Assembly: GCA_024449915.1 (NCBI GenBank)
Contig: JAMZAV010001283.1
Span: 1 to 64,000 of the forward strand
Direction of reading: 5' to 3'
DNA: 64,000 nucleotides
Origin: Sweltsa coloradensis
Lineage: Eukaryota; Arthropoda; Insecta; Plecoptera; Chloroperlidae
The stretch's first letter is position 1; every line of letters starts with the position of its first letter. The position numbers and the translations under genes were made by a program. The notes below the pieces were generated by a model. That model was not told the origin of the DNA, did no database searches, and saw only the letters and a list, made by a program, of their open reading frames with translations. Below, one piece after another: positions 11,848 through 24,300 of this stretch.

Positions 11848-12645
11848 TGCCCCTCTTTATGTGTCTAACTAGGTATATTGGAGTTAGGACATTGTAAAGG
11901 GATGTTCGAGGGCTGTTTTAAGGGGTATTCACCCGCAAAACTAAAACAAAATATTTCATTCAGGCTCACTGAATTTAGAATGTAACATAAGTTTTTTTAG
12001 GTCCACCATGATACGAAAGAAGATTGTCATACTTGGTAATTTTTTAGCCAAGTCCCATCGGCAAAAATCTCCTATAAAAGAAATAACATGGGGACGATCT
12101 TTATGCTCCGTGCCCTTGGAAGATCTTGTTCCAAAAACGTATTGGCCATTATTGACGTACTAGGCAGTCTTTTCTGTAAATTTGATATATTATTATTCTG
12201 TTTTGTAATTTGGGCAAGTGGTTCGGTAAAGATATGCTGATTACCAAGAAAGGGTATGATTTTGGACGGCTATTTTTGTGTGTTTGAGTGTATATTTGTG
12301 CACAGTTCTTAAACACAATGTTATAAAGGGTCATTTTAGATTGTTCTATGCTCTATGTAGAACAAAAAATAAGCATTAAAGCCGATTTAATAAATTTCCC
12401 AAGACACCAATTTCCGCCAATTTCAGGATCAAAAAATTTTTAAAATCCGTGTCAAATCACAGTTACAAAAAATAATTTTCAGACGGTCATTTTAGTGTAG
12501 TATTATGCTATAGATTATGTTTCAAAAAAATGTTGGTGGTGATAGCCCCTTAAGGGGACTCATCATTGTATTCACCTTGAGGAAAACCCTAGGAAGAAAT
12601 TTCAGACAGGGTTTCTTGTCACGACGGGATTTGAACCTGAAAAAA
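11848..12645 (-). repeat. SINE S1 copy split by a TTAA element
   Basis: The two halves, 11848-11921 and 12550-12645, align to consecutive parts of the S1 copy at 11098-11330. The left half ends GGGCTGTTTTAA and the right half begins TTAAGGGGACTC. The intervening 628 bp is the piggyBac-like MITE. Confidence 0.8.
11922..12549 (+). mobile_element. piggyBac-like MITE (family R8), copy 1
   Basis: The ends GGGGTATTCACCC and GGTGATAGCCCC are short imperfect inverted repeats flanked on both sides by TTAA (11918-11921, 12550-12553), the invariant target duplication of piggyBac elements. The 628 bp interior has no transposase. Copies occur at 15811-17090 (split) and 32100-32733 (reverse). Confidence 0.8.
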
Positions 12646-12667
12646 AGAAAAAAGAAACTAAAAAAAT

Positions 12668-12890
12668 CAAGTGTGGTTGGTGTCCCTGCTTCCAATGAAC
12701 AAGGTCCAGGGTTGGACTTGTGTAGAAACGGTGACTTTGGAGCCGCCCTAACAAGTAACAACGAAGCACATAATCAATTATAAGGTTTCCCAAATTAGTC
12801 TTGTTGATTCTGGCGCCGCTTGCGGTTGGAATCGTGCCCAGCTTGATCGATCGGTATTAGAAATATTTCTGTGTTTACCATCGATTCTAC
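12668..12890 (+). repeat. SINE family S3, 5' half
   Basis: Shares GGTGACTTTGGAGCCG and TTGTTGATTCTGGCGC with the full copy at 42625-43045. Its head has a weak B box (GGTCCAGGGTTGGACT). Confidence 0.65.
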
Positions 12891-13345
12891 AATATATTGT
12901 GGGTAATCCATTTGTAGACCTAACTTGTTAAACAAGTACAGTAGAAAACATTATTATGCCTACAATCAATTACTGATTTTTACGCAAGTCCACACAGTGA
13001 CAGAACCAACTTGTGGCATGTCGTCTATCTTCCGCATTAGTTTCCTATAATAATTAACATATTATTTACATTTTATTCTGGATATAAATTATATTCTTGA
13101 ACTAGTTCTGAGTGAGGAGCACCATAAATACAGAGCACCTGATGTTTGGTGACCTATAGGTATAGCCTGACGGTTGGTCAATCGAACAGCGGCTTGCACT
13201 AGTTAGTTCCTTCATTACTGTAATGTTACCTTGTTTAAAATTATAATTGCAAACCAAAATGGAAAAACATTGAGCATACATGTCATGGTGATTTGTGATC
13301 TGCGGAATTTCAAGGTTAAGTCGTATTTAGTAGTATAAACACAAA
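12891..13345. other. No recognised feature
   Basis: AT-rich; no supported feature. Confidence 0.35.
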
Positions 13346-13760
13346 CACACACATAACAAAAACTTGTAGAAATACAGCCAAACCTTACACACTCAAAAGG
13401 AATGAGATCTAAAAAAAGGGCCAAGCTCATCTACCCTTCCACATTTGCGCATTCTTAATTCATAAACGTACAGTGTCCCGTAAAAGCATCCTTGAAAAGC
13501 TTGGCAAAATAGAATTTGCAATATTAATTTAAACGTAATAGTTCATCCAAGTTCTTTTTTTTCTAATTAATTTAAACGTAATATCATTCAAATTCTATTT
13601 TGCCAAGCTTTTCAAGGATGGTGTTAAGGGACACTGTACGTTTATGAATTAAGAGTGTGCAAATGTGGAAGGGTAGATGAGCTTGGCCCTTTTTTAGATC
13701 TCATTTATTTTGAGTTTGTAAGGTTTGGCTGTATTTTTACAAGATTTTGTTATGTGTGTG
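13346..13760. repeat. Long fold-back element, about 172 bp arms
   Basis: The left arm 13346-13518 and right arm 13589-13760 are reverse complements at high identity. They share, for example, TTCATAAACGTACAGTGTCC and its complement. The 70 bp spacer holds the direct repeat TTAATTTAAACGTAAT twice. Transcription of either strand would give a hairpin of about 170 bp. Confidence 0.9.
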
Positions 13761-13762
13761 AT

Positions 13763-14400
13763 CTCATTACTTTTTCAAGTTCCATTGCATAATTATTTGT
13801 TAAAATATAATCATTTTATCACAGTTAATTTAATTTCTAAGGAATTACCAACTAACAATAGGATGTAAAATATCTAGTGGCCCAAAGACTTGCTTTTTGT
13901 AAACAATGTAGTCGATCATTGTCAAGTAACTATTACTTGTTGATTATATTCTTGTATAAGGCTTATATTGAAACCTTTATTTGGAAGCCTTCCAGCAAAC
14001 TTTTTAAATTTTTTCTTTAAAAATACCTTATATCATTATTAGTCTATTACCTTAATGTCCATGTAAAATATGAACGTTGTAGCCCCACCAGTTTGGTCAG
14101 AATCGCGGGTCGATTGAAACTGACGAACTAGACCGTAGCAGTAGCTAGCAGTAGTAGCTAACATCCTTAACGTGATTTTGAGCATGTTTCAAGCCATTTT
14201 TTCACCAAGAGGGAATGCTCGTATTTCAACCAAATTTGGCATGTATTGTCAGGTACCTAAATCCCCTTGATTTGATAGTTTTCAAGTTCACATCACGTTT
14301 CATGCCGGCTGGGCGACACCTCGAAGATTCACCCCAACTTTGCTTTCTGTATAAGGTGCCTGAGTGTGTAGCGCACCGTGGCTTGGCTGCGGTGCCATAA
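13763..14400 (+). repeat. Dispersed repeat R9, uninterrupted copy
   Basis: It aligns through most of its length with the split copy at 49310-51010, including TTTGGTCAGAATYGC and a GGGTGACACCTCRAA-like block. Part (13970-14100) also matches the repeat unit inside the subfamily B Helitron-like copies, so R9 and that family share a module. Confidence 0.6.
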
Positions 14401-14542
14401 CGGGCATCTAGATTATACAACAAGAACAACAACATCAACAACAATTGTGACAACAGAAAATCACCTCCCGTCACATCGAGGAACTCGTATCGTGAAACCT
14501 GTCAAATCAATGTTCCCAGCTTCCTCAGACATCTTTGAGAGA

Positions 14543-14800
14543 CACGACATTGCCAGCAAATAGTGTATCATGTATGCTATTGACATGCCATTGTCGGTAA
14601 AAAGTGTATCATGTATGCTATTGACATGCCATTGTCGGTAAAAAGTGTATCATGTATGCAATTGACATGACATTGCCAGCAAATGGTGTATGCATGTATG
14701 CAATTGACATGCCATTGTCGGTAAATAGTGTATGCATGTATGCAATTGACATGGCATTGCCAGCAAATGGTGTATGCATGTATGCAATATACGTAACATA
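14543..14800. repeat. 41-42 bp minisatellite upstream of the cuticle promoter
   Basis: Six TGTAT starts at 14564, 14605, 14646, 14687, 14729 and 14771 mark units of 41-42 bp. Units alternate between two variants, one containing CCATTGTCGGTAAA and the other CATTGCCAGCAAAT. The tandem array lies about 260 bp upstream of the TATA box at 15066. Confidence 0.9.
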
Positions 14801-14987
14801 TGTCGGTACAAGTAGAGCATGTGATCCGTAAGATTCAAACTGCGGATTAATATAATAGTTTTACTACAGTGTCCCAAAATAAAATGTGTTTTAGGTAAAT
14901 AGTGCACTGACAGACTACGTGATCTCAACGGTACATCTAGTGCACCTGACTACGCGTAACACACACACACACGCACGCACGGTGATC

Positions 14988-15121
14988 TGACCTTGCTCTG
15001 GGTCCCCCCTCCCTGCACCTGCCAGAGATGCTCTCTGCAGCATCTCTAGCAAGGGCAGCCCCTCATATATAAACCAGAGCCTGGACACAGCCATACACAC
15101 ACAGCGACACCTGGAGAAGAC
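14988..15121 (+). promoter_or_regulatory. Promoter and short 5' UTR of the cuticle-protein gene
   Basis: A TATATAAA box lies at 15066-15073. Transcription probably starts near 15095-15105, which leaves a 5' UTR of about 20-25 nt, typical of arthropod cuticle genes. Upstream, TGACCTTG at 14988-14995 is the reverse of CAAGGTCA, the core recognised by FTZ-F1/HR-type nuclear receptors that drive cuticle genes in insects (known for insects, inferred here). A 9 bp inverted repeat, AGAGATGCT/AGCATCTCT, sits at 15024-15047. Confidence 0.7.
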
Positions 15122-15142
15122 ATGGCAGTGTGCAACACCACT
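15122..15142 (+). CDS. Cuticle gene exon 1 (start of signal peptide)
   Basis: ATG GCA GTG TGC AAC ACC ACT, then the strong donor GTAAGT. It encodes MAVCNTT. A tiny first coding exon that splits the signal peptide is common in cuticle-protein genes. The start is chosen because it is the first ATG after the TATA box, and the frame continues into the hydrophobic stretch of exon 2. Confidence 0.8.
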
Positions 15143-18100
15143 GTAAGTACAAACCACACATTACAGGTTTAACTCTTTTCAAGGTGGTAACGCAAACATT
15201 GTTTTTTTATTGATCGTTTATATTACTTCGAACTTTATTTTCAAAATCATGAAGTTTCGGGAAGTTCTGAATTTCAATTACGGGTACTTTACCATTGCAT
15301 ACAAATACCATTTTGAATGTATTTTAAACAGTGTTTTTGACTGGCATTCAATAATTTATGTAAAAAATTTGCATGAAAACCGCGTACAAATTGGCATAGT
15401 TATAAGAATGTGCTTGTGCCGTTTATTCTTTTAAAAAAATGCAGAACACTTTACCTTTTTTAAATGTGCATGTAGCTGTGCCTTACAGTGTTAAAAGATT
15501 TAAAATTTCTTAAATTTGATGTCCTAATTCAATAAACGTAAACGATATATAAGATATATTGGAAAATTATTACTTTAAAATGTACTTAACTACAGTGCAT
15601 TATTTTTCTGCCCATTTATTATGTACTAGTTTCTATTTACTGTCCTCCTTTGAAAATCAGTTTTAATAAAGGAATAAGGTAGACTGGTAGACTGGTAGAC
15701 CTTAAATAATGGCCTGGAATAATTGTTTTGGGATCAAATCCCCAGTCAACAGTGGTTTCGAGTTAAATTCCGTCTAATGATAACTTAAGGATAATGTAGG
15801 GAATCATTAAAGGGTATTCACCCACTAAACTCAAAGAATATATTTCATTTAGGCTAACTAGTTATGAATTTAGAAAGTAACAGAACCAATTATTGGATCC
15901 AACATTACCCGAAAAATTGCAAAACTTGGTAATTGTTTAGCTAAATCCCATCGGCCAAAATCTCCCATATGAAATAACATAGGAACGAATTTAGAGCCCC
16001 GGGACCTTGGAGAATTTTGGTTTTAAAAAATGGCCAATATTGACGTACACTAGTTTTTCTGTAAATCCCCTACGTTTTGTTTTTGTTATTTGTGCAAGTG
16101 TTTTGGGTCAAAATATGCTGATTACCAAGAAAAGGTGTAATTTCGGGACGCATAATTTTGTGTGTTTGTGTGTATATTTATGAACAGTTTCAAGACACAA
16201 TTTTCTGAATTCCGATTTTTGATTGGTATAATGCTCATTGTATATACGTTAAACAAAAATAAGCAGGTTAAAGACGATTTAAGAAATTCACCAAAACGCA
16301 AATTTGCGGAAATTTCAGGATCAAAGAGCTTTAAAAATTGTTGGATGAAAAGTAGCGAGCGTAGCGAGCAAAGCGAAGATTCCATTTCACTACACTGGAG
16401 AAAAAAATCCTGAATGTTTTTTTTTTTCCTTTTCTTTCTTTCTTTCTTTCTTTCTTTCTGTATTTTTGGCTGTTTGTTAACACGATTCCGGCTAAACTAA
16501 TACTCCAATTGCAATGAAATTTTATGGGGGCCTTCGAAATCTCTGAACTTAGAACTGCCACGTTTTTGAGCGCAATCGAAAAATTATTTCTAATGAAAAT
16601 CGCAAATTTACGATTTTTTTCGATTTTTAAAAAAACTTAAAAAAACAAAAACTTATAAAACAAAAAACTTAAAACATCTACATGCTTAATCCTATTTTAA
16701 TGATTTTTTTACAGAACCTTAATTTTATGAATTATTATATTCGTGTAAAATTTGAGCGCAATCGAATAATTATTTGTTATGAAAATAGCAATTTTACGAT
16801 TTTTTTCTTTTTTTTTAAATTACGATTAAGAAAAAATAAAAGAATAAAGTTAATTTTTTATTTAATTTAATTTAATTTAAAAAAAATCGACTTAGTAATA
16901 AATTTTTCACAAAACAACAGAAAATCTGCATAACACATGGCAGGTCAATGCACCAATTACGCTCATCCAACAACGCGGCGGGACTTAAGCGTTTTCCTAG
17001 TGTAAGAACATAGGTACAAGATAAACTTTTTAAACTCTCATTTTAGTGTAGTATTATGCTCTAGATTAAGTGGTATACAATGATTTTCGGGGTAAAAGAA
17101 ATCCATCGAACTACAGCATTTTACGTGTAACAACCACATTAATTGAAGAAGTCTAGGGTAAATCCTTCAGTCGGGAGTGCCGGCGACGAGTATCGAGGCT
17201 GAGATCTCCAAACAAGTTAGCAACTAGTGTTCGCTCGGCCAGGTAGCACCCGACGTAACTTTACATAGTAAATAAAGCAATCGTGGACAGCCCTACAGTC
17301 CTAGATTAGCAATATTGTTATTCAGAAGCCAGAAACAATTCACACTCAAATTTTTAAGAAAATCAAAAATTGTAAAAATCATTTATTTTTGTAGCGTTTA
17401 CCTAAAACAATTTTGTGAAAAGTGCCACTATAGAGCTCTTCAGTTTCACTTAACCTTGACGTCTGTGCAAAATTTCAAACAACTCTTATGCCAATCAGCC
17501 GAATGAACACATAAATTTGTTAAAGACACTGAAGGAAATTTCTTTCTTTACAAAATTGTTAATAATCTTCTTGACTCGCCTCTAATTATTGAAACATTGA
17601 TTCCGTGTGCGACCGAGGAATACAGTATACACGTGTTGTAGGCTTTCACGACCCGTAGATGTCTTCTATATGACTGAAGACAGAAGACAGTGTACACGTA
17701 TTCATAAACTGTTCCATCCACTGCCTCCTAGATGTTCGTCGTGGCTCCTCGTTGAGCCACGACGAACATCTAGGAGGCAGTGGTTCCATCTTCTAAAATA
17801 GATCTGCACAAAACAACATTTCAAAGAGATAACTGACTAAAACTATAAAGTCACTAATATCTTCAGTCACTCATGCATGTACATTCAAAGTATATTTACA
17901 CTGTTCACACTCACTCCCACAATCATACACTTAATTAATATACAACACCACACTCATATCCAATTTTTATATTACTTTTATAGTCATCTTTATCAGGCGC
18001 GTAAAAACGTTTTAAATTTGGGCGGGACAAACCCATTAGCAGATTTCGCGGGCGAAATCGGGGGGGGTCTGGGGCGAAGGCCCAGCCGCCGGAAAAATTT

Positions 18101-18297
18101 CACCATACTACAGATATTTCGTCATGTTTTAACTGCACTCGGACTCTGTAAACGATGTTTTACTGCAACTTTCTGCGATCTAAAAACTCAAACAATGAAC
18201 GTGAAGTGGCCCATTATAGACAAACTTATTCATTTTACCAAGGTGACTGCCGAATTTTTTAAGTGCATATTTACTACAGAAATTCTGGGATTAATAT

Positions 18298-18330
<33 letters not shown>

Positions 18331-21300
18331 GTCTATCCTATTCAGTTATAAAAACTGATTTACAAAGGAGGACAACTAAATAAATCTAATTACATAGATG
18401 CAGAAACAACAATAAACTACATTTTCGTAGATATTTGAAATAGTAGCATTACAACAACAATGCAACTCGCGCTAGTTTTCCCCCCCCCCCCCTGCCCCTT
18501 GACCAAACTTGGGGGAGCGCATTGCCCTCAGCCCTGACCCCCCCCCCCCCCGGTTCCTACGCCACTGATCTTTATATGTTTCAATTTTATATTGTATTGT
18601 ATTGTATTGTGTGTTGTATTAAATAATTGTTTTGTGTATTGTACTTGTAGGACATATGTCCTGTCCTGTTGTATAATGTGGCCACAAATAAATAAATAAA
18701 TGACACTGTCGGTGTCATGAGTTTTACATAAAATACCAATCTACGCCTTGTGAACAACTTAGCACATACAGCTGTTAACAATAAATTATCGGTTAAATTC
18801 CTATGCATCCAATTAAAATGCCAATCAATTAATAAAATACCTAGATAATAATTGATCCCACATTGGTTTGTAAATGAGTTTTAACTTGTTCTACCAGTAT
18901 CTTACTAGATAGTTATTTTCAAGGATGTTTCCTCCCTTTGCCTAGTACAACAAACTTATATCTTGTCTACATTTGTCCACAATATTATGCAATTAAGTAC
19001 AAAATGAAGTGAATTAATGTGAAACCTGGCGCTATCGAACATCAAAACACATTTTTCCTAAATTTCAGATCGGGCACACTGCAAATATTGCCTCATCAAA
19101 ATAATACAGCATTCAACGCAGTTGTGTTTCTGTCAGAAAGTTTATGTTATTCTTGAACTTACCACCAAAATATTTTTCAGGCGCATTTTATGTAAATTTT
19201 TCCGTTTGTCTGAAATTTAAAAAAAAAAGTTGTTAACAAAAAAAATCATAGAAAAGGCAATTGCGAATAATCTGTTCTTTTCTCTATTCATATTAATTCA
19301 AGAAAAACAGTTTTAAACATTAATGTCACATACACATTTGGAACTACAAAGACAGGATATTTGAATCATGAGCTAACGAGACAATTTTTTAACCACTGAT
19401 AAATGTTTGTTAAATTAAAATATGATATAAATAAAAAAGTGGATTTAACTTCAAAATAATATGATATCAAAAGTATTTTTTTAGAAAATCCCGCCCAGTG
19501 AAATCACAAAATTAAACATTGAAATAGTAAAAAAAAATCGTAAAAATAATTTAAAAAAAAAAAAAAAAAAGTGTCCATTCAAACTGCGGCCGACTTGTCA
19601 ACCCCTAGTTTCAAACTTAAATGTACTTCGTTTCCAGCTTGTCCTAGTCCTAGTGCTCGCCACGTCCCTCGCCCCCCACCCCGCCAACAGGAGGGCGCAG
19701 TACTACTTGCAACACGATGACGGCGCCTACAAGTTCGGCTATGACACGGGGGATGGTCACTCCGCCCAGGCCTCAGCCGACGCCGCCAACCAGGTACGTC
19801 GCGACTAATAGTGATTCAAACGAAAGATTGCAGATAGCTCGCCATTGTTTACCCAACATAACAACCGTCTCAACTCTAGATCAGCGTGGATGAAGCACAC
19901 AGAGGAAGGCCGTGATCTAGCATAGATTTTGCTTGTGTTGGCTACACTTATTTCTCTTTCATACACAAAGGCATTGATATTTAACTACTGTTAGGCTAGA
20001 TTAGCAGTCGGTGGTCCACTTCCGTGACAATTAGAAGCCATCTTGAAATCCCAGTTTGCATGTTAATTAAATGGGAGCTATTTGTAGACCAAATATTTTT
20101 AAAGATGGCCGCCAGTTTGACTTCTGAGCATACTAGCCTTTAACATCAAATGATTACTAAATTCCCTTAAGCAAAAACGTCTTATTGTTTCTGTTTGTTC
20201 ATTATCATGCTGCACAAGCTAAAACCATATCAAACAATCCAGTTAAATACTTTATTGCTTTGAAACAGCATAAATTAAAACGCCAAATCGCCATCTTGAA
20301 GTGGATTTTCGACGCTTCAATTTGCTACCCTCGCGCCTGTTGCGGAAGTATTGGAGACTGCTAATCTAGCCTACAATAGGCACAAAGGCGACATTTATTT
20401 TACCGCAGTCATACTACCCCCACCACTACCATTTGTGACGAAAGCAACTGCGTTCTTTGGTCGGCGTTAGTATATACAACCTCGTACTCCATAACAGGGC
20501 AACGGTCGCTGAATAGCGTTGACTGGAATAACGTCGACCACCTCGTTTTTAAGCCTTGAGAAGGATATTTGAATCTTACAGACAACACAATCATCATAAA
20601 TTCGATTTTCCATTTTAAATTAAAATAACTCTATTAATTTCATCTGAGAAATACCCCATGATTAAAATTCGTGTCGTCATACTCTGCCAAACTATCACAT
20701 TCGCAGATGTTTTTCAATAATTCGCTCTCGGATCTTTCTCGTTCTGTATGAGCAAGATTCTTCAGGAACTTCGAGGAAAATCCATAAAGATAGACTAATA
20801 AAATTCACGGCCACGTTTCTGTAAGAGTCGTTCACATCTTGTGCCAAGGTCTGTGACTAGGATGCGGTCGTAATTAAAATACCTATATCGCGGTGGTCAT
20901 TTCAACGTGACCTCGTGCAGGGTCGATGCCAAGTCGGGTTCAGAGGATGATACGGTAACACAGGATGGCCAGGAAAATGTGTTGCCACCTTTGAAACTAG
21001 ACAATTTATAGTTACATTGATCAAGTAGCTGACTTTCGGTAATATTTCAGAAATCTATAAATATTTTGAAAATAGTTTACTTTATTTTATTTTGTATCTT
21101 TAATCCTAGCTACAAAAGCCATTGTTGGAGTACTATCCAACCAATCTGAAATATTCCGTTTTTGTGTGGTGTTCATTGTTTAATTAAATAGATGACTATT
21201 AATGTTTTTAAATGTAAATGGATAACTTTGATTAATTGTTATTTCATTATGAGCTGAGTTCGACACAAATCAAAGTAACTTCGAAATTTACATATATTTC

Positions 21301-24300
21301 TATCAAAAGGATATAATAACATACCGACAGTGTTGGCTCTAGCGTTAAGCGCGCGACTCTGATTCGGGATATCCCGGGTTCAAATCCCGTCGAGACTGGC
21401 AATCCTGACTGAATGTTTTTCCCGACGTTTTCCACAGTCGTTATGCGAATGCAAGGGAGTGAGTCCTCTTAAACAGACCTCGGACATCCTATCCGCAACA
21501 TACCTAGTATAGAATACGAACACACACTTAAAAACACTTAATTGTTTTTAAGTGTGTGTTCGTATTCTATTTCGTTCCGGGTCAATAAGCTTTCATATCG
21601 TATACCTAGTATAGTTACAGTTAGACACTGAAGAGAGGCATGAATTGCACACTTTCTACGAAAAATTATTAATATAGTTCAGTCTCAAAATTTTTAAATT
21701 ATTACTGTTCTGTGTTTAGCAAGTTCTATAAAATGATGGTGTGATACGAAAAGTTCACACGCAAACGCAATCTTCAAATTTTTGGTGACAAAATATTATC
21801 GGTCAAACTATTAATGTCATTATTAAGTCAAACTACTAGTGAATATTATTGCAATTCCCAACTGGTATTGTAGTTTCTCGTCTATATTGTCTTGGATACT
21901 ATTGCCCAGCAGCGCAACTCTTGTCGCGCCCTGTAGCTCCAAGCTGTGACGCGCTAGGTAACATCCTTGATACGTAGAGATTCACGGTTAATACTTGTGC
22001 ACGATCCAAGGTCACCAGGATCGGGACACATCCGTGACGTCAGTGCTATTACGAGCGAGCATTGATGTGATGATTGCTGCAGCACTAAATCAATCAGATG
22101 AATTAACAGATCGTTATGTTGGTGATGGGAATGATTGGAATGCCGGTAATAAATAATCGCTATAAATCAACCAAGATGAGAAACGTACCCGCACATTGAG
22201 TACCGCGTCTATAACATGGCAGTTGAACGGTGACCGTGAATTGTGGCTAAGCTTCCAGACAATACAGTTTTGGATAACCTCAAACCTTCTTTAACCCTGT
22301 ATAGTACAAAAGACCGGGATCCAAAATTTTGCTTTCTACCTTAACAATTTGAAATTTATGATTTTTTTAATGAATTTTATGTTTTTTAATATTTTTCCCC
22401 TCGATCTTTTAGGGGAAATATGCAGATTTTGGTTTCCAAATTGACATCAAAGTTGTGGAAAAATCAAAATTTGAGTTTATGTTAAAAAATAGATTTTTTT
22501 AATTTTACATGTTTTTTCTTTTTTTTTACATGTTCAAATTGAATCTTCTACAGGCAAACAAAATATCCGGGACATCCCGGAAATTTGTGTATTTTTGTGA
22601 TTTCATACACAATTTGATTTTTAAGTCATTAGAATTTAGTGGGGAAAAATTCTACCAATTCCAAACAAAACAAAGCAGCTTTTTAGCCGGGTTAAAAGTA
22701 TGAAAAACTGGCGGATATAACTATAGCTTTTGAAAAGTGGTGGGAAATATGTATCCCACTGTCCTATAAAGAGTTAAGTTTGCAAGTTAAAGTGCTTGCA
22801 CCATTGTCCTGGTCATTTCTTTCATCGTTGTAAACTACCGATTCCAAATACAGAGATAACTGATGGTGGGCGATTAATGTTGTTCCCTTTTATACTCAAA
22901 ACGTCTACGGACTAGGTGGTGTAACCCGTAGGATAGCGAAATAAACCAGATCTCGTCACCAGACGAGGTCGCGGAAGAGTGGGGAGAGCCAGTGGCGTAT
23001 CCAGGAATTCATAAAGGGGGGTTTAACCAATTAATTCATAGATGTACCGAGGGGTAAGTGGGGGGTCCGGTGGGCTTGTCCCCCGGAAATTATTTCTCCT
23101 TCAAGGTCATTTTGGTGAAAATCTGTGCGTTTTAAAGCATCACAATGACCAACTTTTCATCTACTAAAATCCTGTTTTTAATCTAAAACTTTTCTCTTCT
23201 TCTTCTTTTCTCTAATTTGGTGAAAATCTGTGCGTTTTAAACCATCACAATAACCAATTTTGTATCTACTAAAATCCTCTTTTGGTCAGATGGTAATTAA
23301 TTGCCTTTATTATTGCGATAAAACAGTTATTCTATATTCTCCATTGAAACGTTAAAATGCACTTTCACACTTACCCCCCCCCCCAGGGGGGGGGACAACC
23401 CCCCCCCCCCTTGGATACGCCACTGGGAAGAGCCATAGTAGATTTTAAAGCCAGTCAACTTCCTTCCATACACCAACTTACCCAGCACTATGACTATGTA
23501 TTGGGAAGGTTATCCACAACACCTACCAACAACATGGATGATGGAACATATGCGCATATACACGGCGTGCCAACCTCCGTTGTGTGGGACAGTGGGCTCA
23601 TCTTCATTCACACCTCACCACGCGTTTCTCACATGTAATTATCTTGCCAGCAATAAACTACCTGACAAGTTGACGCACCCAACTGAAATATTGTTATTCG
23701 AGTCCGATTGGGCAAAGTTCGCCTGACAATGGTGCAAATTGATGCAAATGTAGGCCTACGTATACATGTTATTGGCTATACAGCAGAAATGCCCTGCAAG
23801 TAATGCAATAAGCATATACCTATCATTGTTTGTCTGCCGAATGCCTTGAGGCGTTCTTTAAATTATTATTAATGCTGCTCCTAACACTAATACTCATTGA
23901 TTTAAATCAGCTCACTTGACAATACAGGAAGTCTTTTTGTCCGTTTTTGCAGATTTCTATTGTCAATCTACTCTAAAAAAGGTACTATTCGTCATATCAA
24001 AATGAGATAAAAAAACAAGTGAATTTGAATTCCACAATTTTAAAAAAAAATCGCTACATTGAGAAAACTAATCCACATTTAAAAATTTTCAAAATTGTCA
24101 TGTCCAAAATAATGGACGCCTGGTCTGAATGAGCTAAGGCCGTTGAATGGCAACAACCAGGTTTAGGATGCAGATTGCAGAGGTATAGTCTGGATCACTT
24201 GGAAGCTCTATCGTTTGTCTTATCGGGTTGTTGGTTGCACCAAAATGTCAAGCAAGAATGTGTGATTGTCGCCATCAGAGCACTTTTCCAAAGAGTGCTA

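Noticed and set aside
14543..14800. CRISPR-like array
   Set aside because: The 41-42 bp units are contiguous with no unique spacers, in a eukaryotic intergenic region. It is a minisatellite.
17877..18329. 150-codon open frame in cuticle intron 1
   Set aside because: It crosses a hAT terminus and ends in the (TTTA)n of a SINE; no homology.
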